Shown in pieces: positions 47,166-55,492 of a stretch of 56,663 bases of DNA. The notes under the pieces were generated by a model, which was not told where the DNA came from, did not search any database, and was given only the letters and a program-made list of their open reading frames with translations. The translations under genes were made by a program, and so were the position numbers. The stretch is from DASYAE01 sp036501535 (GTDB taxonomy: Bacteria; Actinomycetota; Actinomycetes; Streptomycetales; Catenulisporaceae): positions 1 to 56,663 of the forward strand of contig DASYAE010000067.1 in the NCBI GenBank assembly GCA_036501535.1, written 5' to 3'. Within the stretch, counting starts at the first letter, position 1. Each line of letters opens with the position of its first letter.

Positions 47166-48597
47166 CAAAGCCCCTGCGCCCTACGACATCGCCGTGCTCG
47201 GCGCGGGCCCCGCAGGCCTGTCGGCCGCCGTCACCGCAGCAGCACGAGGCTGTCGCACGGTGCTGATCGACGCCGCGGCGCGCCCCGGCGGACAGTACTG
47301 GCGCCACCGCGACGGCGACGACGGCGCCCTGCACCACGACTGGAGCCGGTTCCGGCACCTGCGCCGACGGCTGGAGACAGAGCCCTTGCTCGAGTACCGG
47401 CCCGGTCACTCCATCTGGCACGCCGAGCGCACCAAGTCCGGATTCGCCATTCACACCGTGCACGACGAGAGCCCCCGCACCCTGCACAGCCGCAGCGTCA
47501 TCGTCGCGACCGGCGCCTACGACCGCCAACTGCCCTTCCCAGGCTGGACCATCCCAGGCGTGTTCACCGCCGGCGCCGCTCAGGCCCTACTCAAAGGCCA
47601 GGGAGTGCTGGCCGGCCGACGGATCGCCGTCGCGGGCGCCGGCCCATTCCTGCTCCCGGTCGCCGCAGCCCTCGCCGAGGCCGGCGGCCGGGTCGTCGGC
47701 GTCTTCGAAGCCGGATTCCCCGCCGCCTTCGCCCGGCACCCGAGCGCCGTCCTCGGCAACCCGGCCAAGCTCGCCGAAGGTGCCGGATATCTGCGTACCC
47801 TGCTGCAGTATCGCATCCCGTACCGCACCCGCACCGCGGTCGTCGCCGCCCACGGCACCAACACCGTCACCGGCGTGACCATCGCCCGACTCGACGCGCA
47901 GTGGCGGATCGAGCCGGGCAGCACCCAAATACTCACTTGCGACACCGTCGCCGTCGGCTACGGCTTCACACCGCAAACTGAGATCCCACTACAACTCGGC
48001 TGTGAGATGGTGCGGGACACAGATGGCAGCCTCGTCGCCCGCGTCGACTCCCGGCAGCGCAGCACTGTCAAAGGGGTCTACATCGCCGGGGAGGCATCCG
48101 GCGTCGGCGGCGCCCGACTCTCCGCCATCGAGGGCGAACTCGCCGCGCTACACGCCGCGCACATGACCGGCGGCCCCGCCCCCAACCGCCGCCACGTGGC
48201 CCGCCTACTGAAGCAGCGCAGCACAGAGCGCTCCTTCGCCACCGCAATGCACCAAGCATTCGCAGTATCGGACGGCTGGCAGACATGGCTGGAGCCCGAC
48301 ACCGTCGTCTGCCGCTGCGAGGAAGTCACCGCAGCAAGCATCCAAGCCGCGATCGACGATCTCGGCGCGCCGGACCCCCGCGCCGTCAAGCTCTACGCCC
48401 GCCCCGGCATGGGCCTGTGCCAGGGCCGGGTCTGCGCCTACGCCACCGCCTGCCTCGTCGCCGCGGCCAACCACCGCAAGCCCACCGCGCACGATCTGCT
48501 CGGCCTGGCCGCCAGACCCATCGCACACCCCATCACCCTGGGCGCCCTAGCCGCCAAACCCAGCAACGCACACCAGCAACACTCGGAGGGATCATGA
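47146..48597 (+). CDS. HcnB-like FAD/NAD(P) subunit with BFD-type 2Fe-2S motif
   Basis: 483 residues from the ATG at 47146. The first dinucleotide fold is DIAVLGAGPAGLSAAVTAAA, followed by RPGGQYWR. RIAVAGAGPFLLPVAAALAE is the second. KGVYIAGEASGVGGARLSAI is the FAD-contact strand. A C-terminal BFD-like domain supplies iron-sulfur ligands in VVCRCEEVTAAS and GMGLCQGRVCAYA. This is the third subunit of the HcnABC-type dehydrogenase. It ends 4 bases inside the next gene, so translation continues into the deaminase. Confidence 0.88.
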   Translation: MTTSHADKAPAPYDIAVLGAGPAGLSAAVTAAARGCRTVLIDAAARPGGQYWRHRDGDDGALHHDWSRFRHLRRRLETEPLLEYRPGHSIWHAERTKSGFAIHTVHDESPRTLHSRSVIVATGAYDRQLPFPGWTIPGVFTAGAAQALLKGQGVLAGRRIAVAGAGPFLLPVAAALAEAGGRVVGVFEAGFPAAFARHPSAVLGNPAKLAEGAGYLRTLLQYRIPYRTRTAVVAAHGTNTVTGVTIARLDAQWRIEPGSTQILTCDTVAVGYGFTPQTEIPLQLGCEMVRDTDGSLVARVDSRQRSTVKGVYIAGEASGVGGARLSAIEGELAALHAAHMTGGPAPNRRHVARLLKQRSTERSFATAMHQAFAVSDGWQTWLEPDTVVCRCEEVTAASIQAAIDDLGAPDPRAVKLYARPGMGLCQGRVCAYATACLVAAANHRKPTAHDLLGLAARPIAHPITLGALAAKPSNAHQQHSEGS

Positions 48598-49502
48598 CTG
48601 AGCCAAAGCCCTGGCACGGCATGCTCGTCGCCACCGCGCTGCCCCTACGCGAATCACGCGACGCCATCAGCCCGGCCATCGACTTCGACACCTACGCCGA
48701 CCACGTCGCCTGGCTCGCAGCAGCAGGCTGCGACGGCATTGTCCCCAACGGCTCCCTCGGCGAGTATCAGACCCTCTCCACTGATGAGCGCGCCCGCGTC
48801 GTCGTCACGGCAATCTCCGCCGCTCCCAAGGGATTCACCGTCATGCCGGGAGTCGCCGCCTACGGCGCCGACGAAGCGCGCCGCTGGGCCGAGCAGGCCG
48901 CCGAAGCGGGCGCCCCGGCCGTCATGCTGCTCCCGCCGAACACCTACCGCGCCGACGACCGCGCCGTGATCGCGCACTACCGCGAGGTCGCCAGAGCGGG
49001 CATCCCAGTCGTCGCCTACAACAACCCACACGACACAAAGGTCGATCTCGTCCCCGAACTGCTCGCCGAACTGTTCGCCGAAGGCCTGATCGTCGCAGTC
49101 AAGGAGTTCTCCGGCGACGTACGCCGCTCCTACCGGATCGCCGAACTGGCCCCGGGCCTCGACGTGCTCGCCGGCGCCGACGACGTGGCCCTCGAGTTGG
49201 CGATCGCCGGCTCACCGGGCTGGATCGCCGGTTATCCCAATGCCCTGCCGCGTGCCTGCGCCGCCCTCTGGAAGGCGGCCATCGGCGGCGACCTGGCCAC
49301 CGCCGGCCCGCTCTACCGCAACCTGCACCCGCTGCTGCGCTGGGACTCGCGCACCGAGTTCGTGCAGGCCATCAAACTCAGCATGGACCTGGTCGGCCGA
49401 CACGGCGGCCCCTGCCGACAGCCCCGCCTCCCGCTGACCGCCGAACACGAGGCGATCGTGCGCACCGCGACCGAGAAGGCCATCGCAGAAGGGCTCGCCT
49501 GA
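48594..49502 (+). CDS. DapA-family lyase, pyrroline-4-hydroxy-2-carboxylate deaminase type
   Basis: 302 residues from the ATG at 48594, after CGGAGGG. The DHDPS-type TIM barrel has VPNGSLGEYQTLSTDERARV, the catalytic Tyr in VVAYNNPHDTKVDL and the Schiff-base Lys in LIVAVKEFSGDVRRSY. In hydroxyproline operons this family deaminates and opens 1-pyrroline-4-hydroxy-2-carboxylate to 2-oxoglutarate semialdehyde. It follows the dehydrogenase and precedes the epimerase by 2 bases, matching pathway order apart from the epimerase. The final semialdehyde dehydrogenase is not in the window. Confidence 0.86.
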   Translation: MTEPKPWHGMLVATALPLRESRDAISPAIDFDTYADHVAWLAAAGCDGIVPNGSLGEYQTLSTDERARVVVTAISAAPKGFTVMPGVAAYGADEARRWAEQAAEAGAPAVMLLPPNTYRADDRAVIAHYREVARAGIPVVAYNNPHDTKVDLVPELLAELFAEGLIVAVKEFSGDVRRSYRIAELAPGLDVLAGADDVALELAIAGSPGWIAGYPNALPRACAALWKAAIGGDLATAGPLYRNLHPLLRWDSRTEFVQAIKLSMDLVGRHGGPCRQPRLPLTAEHEAIVRTATEKAIAEGLA

Positions 49503-49504
49503 CC

Positions 49505-50506
49505 ATGCGCAGCAACCGGGTCTTCCACGCCGTCGACTCGCACACCGAGGGAATGCCGACACGGGTGATCACCGGCGGCATCGGGACCATCCCCGGGGCC
49601 ACGATGTTCGACCGCCGCCGCCATTTCGTCGAGCACCTCGACCACATCCGCAGACTGCTGATGAACGAGCCGCGCGGCCACTCGGCGATGAGCGGGGCGA
49701 TCCTTCAGCCGCCCACCCGCCCCGACGCCGACTTCGGCATCCTGTACATCGAGGTCTCCGGCTGCCTCCCGATGTGCGGGCACGGCACGATCGGCGTCGC
49801 CACCGTCCTGGTGGAGACCGGCATGGTAGAGGTCGAAGAGCCGGTCACCACGATCCGCCTGGACACACCGGCCGGACTGGTCGTCGCCGACGTCCAGGTC
49901 GAGGACGGCTCCGCCAAAGCCGTCACCCTGCGAAACGTCCCGTCGTTCGCGCTGAAGCTGGACCAGACCGTCAAGGTGGCCCCCTGGGGCGAGGTCGGCT
50001 ACGACATGGCCTTCGGCGGCAACTTCTACGCCATCGTCGAACTCGAACGCCTAGGCATCCCCTTCGACCGCGGCAACAAGAACCAGATCATGGAAGCGGG
50101 CCTGGCCATCATGGCAGCCATCAACGAAGAGGACCGCCCCGTCCACCCGGCCAACCCCGAGATCAGCGGCGTGCACCACGTCTACCTGGCCGCGCCGGGC
50201 TCCACGGCCACCCACTCCCGGCACGCCATGGTCGTCCACCCGGGCATGTTCGACCGCTCCCCCTGCGGAACCGGCACCAGCGCCCGCATGGCCCAACTCC
50301 ACGCCCGCGGCCTGCTGCAGCTCGGCGCCGAGTTCCGCAACGAGTCGTTCATCGGCACCCACTTCCTCGGTCGGCTAGTCGAGGAGACCGAGGTGGCCGG
50401 CAAGAAGGCGGTGATCCCGACCTTCACCGGCCGAGCCTGGATCACCGGCACCGCCCAGTACCTCATCGACCCGACCGATCCCTTCCCCGAGGGCTTCGAG
50501 CTCTGA
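49505..50506 (+). CDS. 4-hydroxyproline 2-epimerase (proline racemase family)
   Basis: 333 residues. The two catalytic Cys are both present, C91 in PMCGHGTIG and C254 in SPCGTGTSARM. This marks a true racemase or epimerase and not the trans-3-hydroxyproline dehydratase variant, which has Thr at the second position. VDSHTEGMPTRVITGG is the N-terminal signature. It would convert trans-4-hydroxy-L-proline to the cis-D form, the first step, followed by the dehydrogenase and deaminase upstream. Hydroxyproline comes from plant cell walls and collagen. The start lies 2 bases after the deaminase stop. Confidence 0.9.
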   Translation: MRSNRVFHAVDSHTEGMPTRVITGGIGTIPGATMFDRRRHFVEHLDHIRRLLMNEPRGHSAMSGAILQPPTRPDADFGILYIEVSGCLPMCGHGTIGVATVLVETGMVEVEEPVTTIRLDTPAGLVVADVQVEDGSAKAVTLRNVPSFALKLDQTVKVAPWGEVGYDMAFGGNFYAIVELERLGIPFDRGNKNQIMEAGLAIMAAINEEDRPVHPANPEISGVHHVYLAAPGSTATHSRHAMVVHPGMFDRSPCGTGTSARMAQLHARGLLQLGAEFRNESFIGTHFLGRLVEETEVAGKKAVIPTFTGRAWITGTAQYLIDPTDPFPEGFEL

Positions 50507-50530
50507 CCACCCCAGCAACGGCGAAGACGA

Positions 50531-50553
50531 GGGCGAAGGCGAAGGCGAAGGCG
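50531..50553. repeat. GGCGAA hexanucleotide repeat in front of the GntR gene
   Basis: GGGCGAAGGCGAAGGCGAAG then GCGG: about three and a half tandem GGCGAA units between the epimerase stop and the GntR start. The last unit merges into GGCGGAG, the likely ribosome site for the TTG start at 50561. Changes in copy number would alter spacing or leader structure. Confidence 0.6.
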
Positions 50554-50560
50554 GAGCCAC

Positions 50561-51292
50561 TTGCCAACCACAGCACGGACCACGGCGACAGCACCCGAAG
50601 ACGACGGCAGAACCATGCGACTGCCCTCGTTCCGGCAGCGCCGCAGCCTCCGGGAGGACATCACCGAAACCCTGCACGCAGCGGTGATCTCAGGCGAGAT
50701 GAAGCCGGGCGTGGTCTACTCCGCCCCAAGCCTGGCCGAACAGTTCGGCGTCTCGGCGACGCCGGTACGAGAGGCCCTGCTCGACCTCGCCAAAGAAGGA
50801 CTCGTAGAAGCAGTCCGCAACAAGGGCTTTCGCGTAACCGCGATGTCCGCAAAGCAACTGGACGACATCACGGAACTCCGAGCCCTGATCGAACCGCCCA
50901 CCATCCGCCGCATCACCGAGCAGGGCGTCCCCGCCAGAACGATCAAAAACCTGCGCTCCCTCGCAGCCGAAATCGAAAGAGCGGCCGCCCGCCGGGACTT
51001 CATCGCACACGTCAGCATCGACATGCGCTTCCACCTCGCCCTACTGGAACTCGCCGACAACCCCCGCCTGCTGGAAACCGTAAGATCACTGCGCAACGGC
51101 TCCCGCATCTACGGCCTGAGGATGCTCCCGGAGGGCGACGCACTATTCGGCTCCTCCCACGAACACGCCGAACTGCTCGACCTCATCGAGGCCCGCGACG
51201 CCGAAGCCGCGGAATCCCTGATGCGCCGCCACATCGGCCATGTCCGCAGCATCTGGAGCGAGAAGACCCTCGAGCCCCCGGCCGCCGAGTAG
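50561..51292 (+). CDS. GntR/FadR-type (FCD) transcriptional regulator
   Basis: 243 residues from the TTG at 50561 (GGCGGAG upstream); an ATG at 50615 would give 225 residues and still keep all domains. The winged helix at about 28-90 reads RSLREDITETLHAAVISGEM and SLAEQFGVSATPVREALLDL. The C-terminal FCD helical ligand domain at about 95-230 has metal- or ligand-binding-type residues (DMRFHLALLELADNPRLLET, SSHEHAELLDLIEARDAEAA). It closes the hydroxyproline operon and most likely senses hydroxyproline or a pathway intermediate to control it. Confidence 0.86.
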   Translation: MPTTARTTATAPEDDGRTMRLPSFRQRRSLREDITETLHAAVISGEMKPGVVYSAPSLAEQFGVSATPVREALLDLAKEGLVEAVRNKGFRVTAMSAKQLDDITELRALIEPPTIRRITEQGVPARTIKNLRSLAAEIERAAARRDFIAHVSIDMRFHLALLELADNPRLLETVRSLRNGSRIYGLRMLPEGDALFGSSHEHAELLDLIEARDAEAAESLMRRHIGHVRSIWSEKTLEPPAAE

Positions 51293-51305
51293 CGCGAACC
51301 CGCTG

Positions 51306-52562
51306 TCAATCGATCAGGAGGTCGAGTTCCTGGTCGGGCCGGTAGTCGTAGGCGTGGTCGACCGGGTAGACGCGCCCGGTGCGCCGGGAGCACCACTCGA
51401 TGCTGTAGCCAGATCTGGTGACCTTGACCGTGAAGCTGCCAGCGGTCTTGATCCGGTGGTGGTGGCGGCACAGCGGGACCAGGTTCTCCTTGGTGGTCTG
51501 CCCTCCGCACTGCGGGCAGTCGCGGTCGAACGGGTCGACATGGTCCAGATCGCAGCGATGCGCTGCACGCGTGCACCCCGGAAAAGCGCAGGTCCGGTCG
51601 CGAGCCTGGACGAATCGGCGTACTTCGGCGGTTGGCTGGTACACCCGCGGTGAGGTCTTGATCAGGGCCCCGGTCTCCGGGTCGTAGGCCAGCCAGCGCC
51701 ACAACGATCCCGGCGCCATGGCCAGTGCTCGCGCCGTGTCCGCGGAGATCGCCCCATAGCGTTCCAGCTCGCCGGGTTGCGCGTTGAGCGCCAGCAGTGT
51801 TTCCAGCGAGACCGTGACCTGCACCATCGCCGCCGGTGTGGGCGGGTTCTGACTCGGGGCCGGGACGTGCGGGTCCAGGATCATCGCGCACATCACATCC
51901 GCACGCCGCTGCGCCAGGGTGCGTCCGTCCTGCGGATCCTGAGCCCGGGCCTCCTGATCCACCCGCTCGTAGACGGCCGTGGCCTGCTCCGCCGTGGTGT
52001 TCAGGAACAGCGTGGCCATCCCGTCCTGCTCGGCGGCCATGGTGACCTCCCGCTGCTTGGCAGCACGCTGCTGGCGCAGCTTGGCCCCCTCCGGATCGAC
52101 CGCCAGCAGGACCCTGCTCAACGCACGCTGGGTGGCCTGCAGGATCTGTCCGGGCATCTTCGGCAACACCCGTTCCTCGATCTCGCGGGCTTTGACGATG
52201 TCGTCGCCGAGCCGGTCGGTGGTCTGCACCAGCCTCGCGACCTGCTGCGCGGTGACCTGCCCGCTCGCCCACGCCTCCCACGTCGGCAGGTGCCGATCCA
52301 CCACTGTGACAGCCTGAATGACCTGGCTGTGTGCGGTATTCGGGTGCAGGTTCAACGCTTGCGCGATCTCGGAGATCGCGCAGTCCGCCCCGAACAGCGC
52401 ATCCTCCCGCGTAGCCCGCTCGACCAGCACCGCCATGCCGCGCGCGATCCAGGCCTGACATTGCCGCACCTGCCGCTCCCACCGCACAAGGCTGTCGAGC
52501 AACTCTGCGTCGGTCTGCGAGCCCGGGTTCCCGGCACTGGTCAGCATGGGCTGGTAGTACAT
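51306..52562 (-). CDS. DUF222 / HNH endonuclease domain protein (13E12-repeat family)
   Basis: 418 residues. Residues 15-250 form the DUF222 helical domain (LNLHPNTAHSQVIQAVTVVD, GQVTAQQVARLVQTTDRLGD, DPQDGRTLAQRRADVMCAMI). The C-terminal HNH nuclease fold has RTCAFPGCTRAAHRCDLDHV with DPF, PQCGGQTTKENLVPLCRHHH and RIKTAGSF, with zinc-binding Cys pairs and the catalytic His pair. The family is abundant and repeated in actinobacterial genomes, and its biological role is unsettled. Transcribed alone from an AT-rich promoter region, and convergent with the GntR gene. Confidence 0.87.
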   Translation of the reverse strand: MYYQPMLTSAGNPGSQTDAELLDSLVRWERQVRQCQAWIARGMAVLVERATREDALFGADCAISEIAQALNLHPNTAHSQVIQAVTVVDRHLPTWEAWASGQVTAQQVARLVQTTDRLGDDIVKAREIEERVLPKMPGQILQATQRALSRVLLAVDPEGAKLRQQRAAKQREVTMAAEQDGMATLFLNTTAEQATAVYERVDQEARAQDPQDGRTLAQRRADVMCAMILDPHVPAPSQNPPTPAAMVQVTVSLETLLALNAQPGELERYGAISADTARALAMAPGSLWRWLAYDPETGALIKTSPRVYQPTAEVRRFVQARDRTCAFPGCTRAAHRCDLDHVDPFDRDCPQCGGQTTKENLVPLCRHHHRIKTAGSFTVKVTRSGYSIEWCSRRTGRVYPVDHAYDYRPDQELDLLID

Positions 52563-52913
52563 GATCAGTTTCCCCGTTCGATGAGCACTGATCCCAGTAT
52601 ACCATTACCAGGCATGATAAATACACCTTTTCATCGAAATCTTTTACCAGCCGAACCCACCCCGCACGCCACCCGACCACCAGCCGCCGACCCCCACGCA
52701 CCGCACGATGCCCACCCGACTCAGCCCTCCAACTCGAGTACCGCGGGAGGTGACCGCGGTATCGGTCCGTGGTAATCCGTCGCGTGACGTGCTCGACCAC
52801 CGCCTGCATCGTCGCGGCGGATTGCCACGGGGTGCTCTTGACTTCAACTCGCCTTCGTTCGTGGACAGTGCGAGGCTGATTTGAAGTCAAAGGCGAGTTC
52901 CAGCGACCTCGCC
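52563..52913. promoter_or_regulatory. 351-bp gene-free region with AT-rich promoter and permuted repeats
   Basis: No gene is supported here. Near the HNH gene the sequence is unusually AT-rich (about 52590-52645), bounded by the inverted pair TTCGATGA (52577-52584) and TCATCGAA (52631-52638). Near the GH43 stop there is a repeat cluster: TTGACTTCAA at 52838 with its complement TTGAAGTCAA at 52881, and AACTCGCCTT at 52846 with its complement AAGGCGAGTT at 52890. CTCGCCTT appears again at 52908. The halves are permuted, so they do not form one simple hairpin. A terminator for the rightward side is not evident. Confidence 0.55.
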
Positions 52914-53924
52914 TTAGGACGTGACAGTAGGCCAGCCATTTGAGCCCCAGGTCAGATGATTTAGACCTAGTTGTGCGGTGCCGCTCAGGTTGCCGTCGTA
53001 GTAGTGGTAGACCAGCACGTCGCCGTCGCTGTCGTGCATTACCGACTGGCCGCCGGGACCGATCACGTAGCCGTGGGTGCCGAGGATCTGGGTGCCGCCT
53101 CCGGACATCGTGCTCACACCGCTCTCGTCCGCGTACGGTCCGGTGGGGCTTGTGGCGCGGGAGACCATGATCCGGTAGGTGCTGCTGGTGCCGCGGCAGC
53201 AGTAGTCGAAGGAGGTGAACAGGTAGTAGTAGCCGCTGTGCGGATAGATGTAGCTCGCCTCCTCCGCGTCAGGGCTCGGGCGCTCCGCGATGTCGTAGCG
53301 GGTGGTGTTGCTCGCCAGCTGCTTGCCCGTGGAGGGGTCGATCTGGATCATCTTGATGCCGCTCCAGAACGAGCCCAGGGACAGCCACCAGCGCCCGGAG
53401 GAGTCCACCATGAGCGCGGGGTCGATCGCGTTGAAGTCGCTCGAGCTCTGCGATGCGTAGACCAGGCCGTGGTCCGTCCACGAGCCGGGTGCGGCGGTGG
53501 TGCTGGTGGCCAGGCCGATCGCGGAGGTGTTGGAGCCGAAGGAGGAGACGGCGTAGTAGAGCCAGTACACGCCGTTGTGGTACGAGACATCCGGCGCCCA
53601 TATGTCGTTCCAGCCGCCGTATGCGGTGGCCCAAGTCGCGCCGCTGGGCAGCACCTGGCCGTCGGCGGACCAGTTCACGCGGTCGGTGGAGGTGCTGATC
53701 TCGATGCCGCCACCTGTGTAGAACAGGTAGTAGCGGCCTGACGCGGTCTTGACCATCGACGGGTCGTGCGCGTAGGTGGCACCGGCGATTGTTTCAGGGT
53801 ACGGATACGTTGCGGCCATGGAGCGCGACGCGGTGCCGACCATGGCGCACGAGGCCACCAGAAGCACCGTCAGGAGCGCCGCCAGATGCGCGGTGGTGGC
53901 GCTTCCGCGCCGTCGGATAGTCAT
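52914..53924 (-). CDS. Secreted GH43 arabinanase (endo-1,5-alpha-L-arabinanase type)
   Basis: 336 residues with an N-terminal signal of about 37 residues (twin-Arg-like RRR start, hydrophobic LAALLTVLLVASCAM, then SMAA). The five-bladed propeller of glycoside hydrolase family 43 has the catalytic base Asp in TYAHDPSMVK, the transition-state Asp in FNAIDPALMVD and the general acid Glu in EEASYIYPHSGYYYLF. GGWNDIWAPDVSYHNGVYWL is a family hallmark. It cleaves arabinan side chains of plant pectin outside the cell. It is a single gene with no visible sugar-binding module. The C-terminus ends at TVTS right after the last blade. Confidence 0.88.
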   Translation of the reverse strand: MTIRRRGSATTAHLAALLTVLLVASCAMVGTASRSMAATYPYPETIAGATYAHDPSMVKTASGRYYLFYTGGGIEISTSTDRVNWSADGQVLPSGATWATAYGGWNDIWAPDVSYHNGVYWLYYAVSSFGSNTSAIGLATSTTAAPGSWTDHGLVYASQSSSDFNAIDPALMVDSSGRWWLSLGSFWSGIKMIQIDPSTGKQLASNTTRYDIAERPSPDAEEASYIYPHSGYYYLFTSFDYCCRGTSSTYRIMVSRATSPTGPYADESGVSTMSGGGTQILGTHGYVIGPGGQSVMHDSDGDVLVYHYYDGNLSGTAQLGLNHLTWGSNGWPTVTS

Positions 53925-53997
53925 TGTCAGACCTCCGGTTTGCTGTGAACGCTCCCGGAGAGATTAGGCAGGGCTCTGAGGCATAGCAACCGATTCG

Positions 53998-54025
53998 CGC
54001 CCTTCGAGGGGACTTCTCGAGGGCG
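53998..54025. terminator. Hairpin between GH43 and ATPase genes
   Basis: CGCCCT-T-CGAG pairs with CTCGAGGGCG around the loop GGGACTT, 10 bp with one bulged T. It lies 118 bp beyond the stop of the leftward ATPase gene and 74 bp upstream of the leftward GH43 start, consistent with ending the ATPase transcript. The rest of 53925-54142 shows nothing I can identify. Confidence 0.5.
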
Positions 54026-54142
54026 GCATGCTGCTCTAGCGCGCTGACATGGGTAGGAGGGGTGAGTCGCGGGCGGTGGTGTGAGAGGCGGCTGAAACCT
54101 GCAGTCTGAGTGGATGCCGGAGTGGTCCGCCGGTCCGGTCCG

Positions 54143-54865
54143 CTACGTCGGCCGGTCGTCGTCGAAAGGTCGGTTCCTGCGCCAGTCGCCTTGCCTCCAC
54201 GCCGTGTCGAGCGCGGTGCGTTGGCAGGGCGATGCTGTCCGCGGCGTCGTGTGCAGGGTCGGCAGCTGGTCCCGGTGCGGCAGGGCGGCAGTGCTGGCGG
54301 ACTCATCGGCGTGGTCGCAACGGCCGCGGCCGCGGCCGGGGGTCGCGAAGATCGCCCACACGGTCTTGCCGCTGTCATCTGGTTGGGTCCAGCCCCAGGT
54401 GGTCGCGAGTCGGGCGACGATGCGCAGGCCTCGGCCCACCTCGTTCAGCGGGTCGCAGTCCGAGAGCGCGGCGTCCTCGAATTCCGGCGCGGTGCCACCG
54501 CAGTCGTGCACCATGCACAGGACGAAGGCGGACTCGCGGACCAGGCCGAGCCCGATCCGCGGATCGCCGCCGGCGTGCCCTGCGTGGGAGTTGAGGGTGG
54601 CGCGGGGGGTGGCGTAACGCACGGCGTTGGTCACCAGTTCGGAGGCGACCAGGGTGATGCTCTCGAGTAGTTCCCCGTCCTCGTCGCTCCAGCCGGACAG
54701 GGCGCCCCGGGTGAAGTCGCGGGCACGTTTGGCGGCGCCGAGATCGGCGGTCAGCATGGACTCGCGGACCAGCCGGTGCTCGAGTGTGGGAACTGATCCA
54801 TTCGGTCGCACACCGGCGACGGCGGTATGGAGCAGGGATATGGGATGACTGAGGGGTCGGGTCAT
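54143..54865 (-). CDS. RsbW-like ATP-binding (HATPase_c_2) regulatory protein
   Basis: 240 residues from the ATG at 54865; the frame is open further upstream through a repeat region but without a good start. The GHKL fold has LVASELVTNAVRYATPR (N box), LCMVHDCGGTAPEF and EVGRGLRIVARLATTWGW with TVWAIF (G boxes). It resembles the anti-sigma kinase RsbW without a histidine-kinase dimer domain. Such proteins are very numerous in streptomycetes beside XRE-DUF5753 and DUF397 genes, as found here. The last 60 residues are polar and low in order. It is divergent from the DUF397 gene. Confidence 0.84.
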   Translation of the reverse strand: MTRPLSHPISLLHTAVAGVRPNGSVPTLEHRLVRESMLTADLGAAKRARDFTRGALSGWSDEDGELLESITLVASELVTNAVRYATPRATLNSHAGHAGGDPRIGLGLVRESAFVLCMVHDCGGTAPEFEDAALSDCDPLNEVGRGLRIVARLATTWGWTQPDDSGKTVWAIFATPGRGRGRCDHADESASTAALPHRDQLPTLHTTPRTASPCQRTALDTAWRQGDWRRNRPFDDDRPT

Positions 54866-54956
54866 CGCGAGTCCCGGGGGTTGGGCGTAATCACGAACGC
54901 TCTTGGTCTCTGACGGAGGGTCAGTTCTCGGCCTATCCTGGCGGACGCGCGGCGAG

Positions 54957-55006
54957 GGTTGCAAGCACATCTGTGATTTCGTTCGCAAGAACGGTTGCAA
55001 GCACAT
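54957..55006. repeat. 14-bp direct repeats in the ATPase/DUF397 promoter region
   Basis: GGTTGCAAGCACAT occurs at 54957-54970 and 54993-55006, 36 bp apart, with GTTCGCAAGAAC (a GTTC/GAAC dyad) between them. The pair sits between the divergent ATPase and DUF397 genes and is a likely binding site for the XRE regulator encoded next door (inference). Confidence 0.6.
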
Positions 55007-55085
55007 ACGTTCTTACGAGACTCTACCTAGAGATCGAATGAATCGGAAGATGGTTCGAAACCTGCGCGCGGGAAGGGGTCTGGAG

Positions 55086-55340
55086 ATGGAGCAGGTCGGC
55101 ACGAGCGCTGTCGCAGGACTCATGGACACCCTGCAGTGGCGTAAGAGTCCTTACAGCAACCCGAACGGCAACTGCGTCGAGCTGGCAGAAGTACCGGGGA
55201 TGGGCATCGCGATGCGCAACTCCCGGGATCCACACGGCCCGGTGCTTCTCTATACGCCGGCCGAAGTCGCGGCGTTCGTCCGCGGGGCCAAGGACGGGCA
55301 CTTCGACGATCTGAGCCCGGCCGAGCCGGGACAGGGCTGA
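55086..55340 (+). CDS. DUF397-domain protein
   Basis: 84 residues from the ATG at 55086, after GGAAGGGG. LQWRKSPYSNPNGNCVELAE is the DUF397 signature, followed by MRNSRDPHGPVLLYTPAEVA and AFVRGAKDGHFDDL. These small proteins pair with XRE-DUF5753 regulators (BldB/WhiJ-like systems) and influence development and antibiotic production in streptomycetes. Here it lies 152 bp upstream of the regulator on the same strand, whereas DUF397 is more often downstream. Confidence 0.88.
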   Translation: MEQVGTSAVAGLMDTLQWRKSPYSNPNGNCVELAEVPGMGIAMRNSRDPHGPVLLYTPAEVAAFVRGAKDGHFDDLSPAEPGQG

Positions 55341-55492
55341 GCGGTTCTGCGGCGGTTCTGCGGCAAGGCTTCGGCTGCGGACGGCCGAAGCGCTAGCCTT
55401 GGGTAAAGGAATCCGGTTGTTTCGGCGTCCGGCGCCGGGAGAGCAGGTGCGTATGTCGGTGCGACATCGGCGCGAGGGGAGCAGGTGAGCCG

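Noticed and set aside
50531..50553. GGCGAA repeats as a CRISPR or minisatellite
   Set aside because: There are only three to four 6-bp units with no spacers. Listed as a simple tandem repeat.
51306..52562. HNH protein as a homing endonuclease or transposon
   Set aside because: DUF222-HNH proteins are common free-standing actinobacterial genes. I see no intron, inverted termini or target duplication.
51109..52890. 593-codon minus-strand frame covering the HNH gene and extending upstream
   Set aside because: The DUF222/HNH motifs are in a different frame, and this one crosses the AT-rich promoter region.
54957..55006. GGTTGCAAGCACAT repeats as a CRISPR fragment
   Set aside because: There are only two 14-bp copies, one spacer and no cas genes. 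A promoter operator is more likely.
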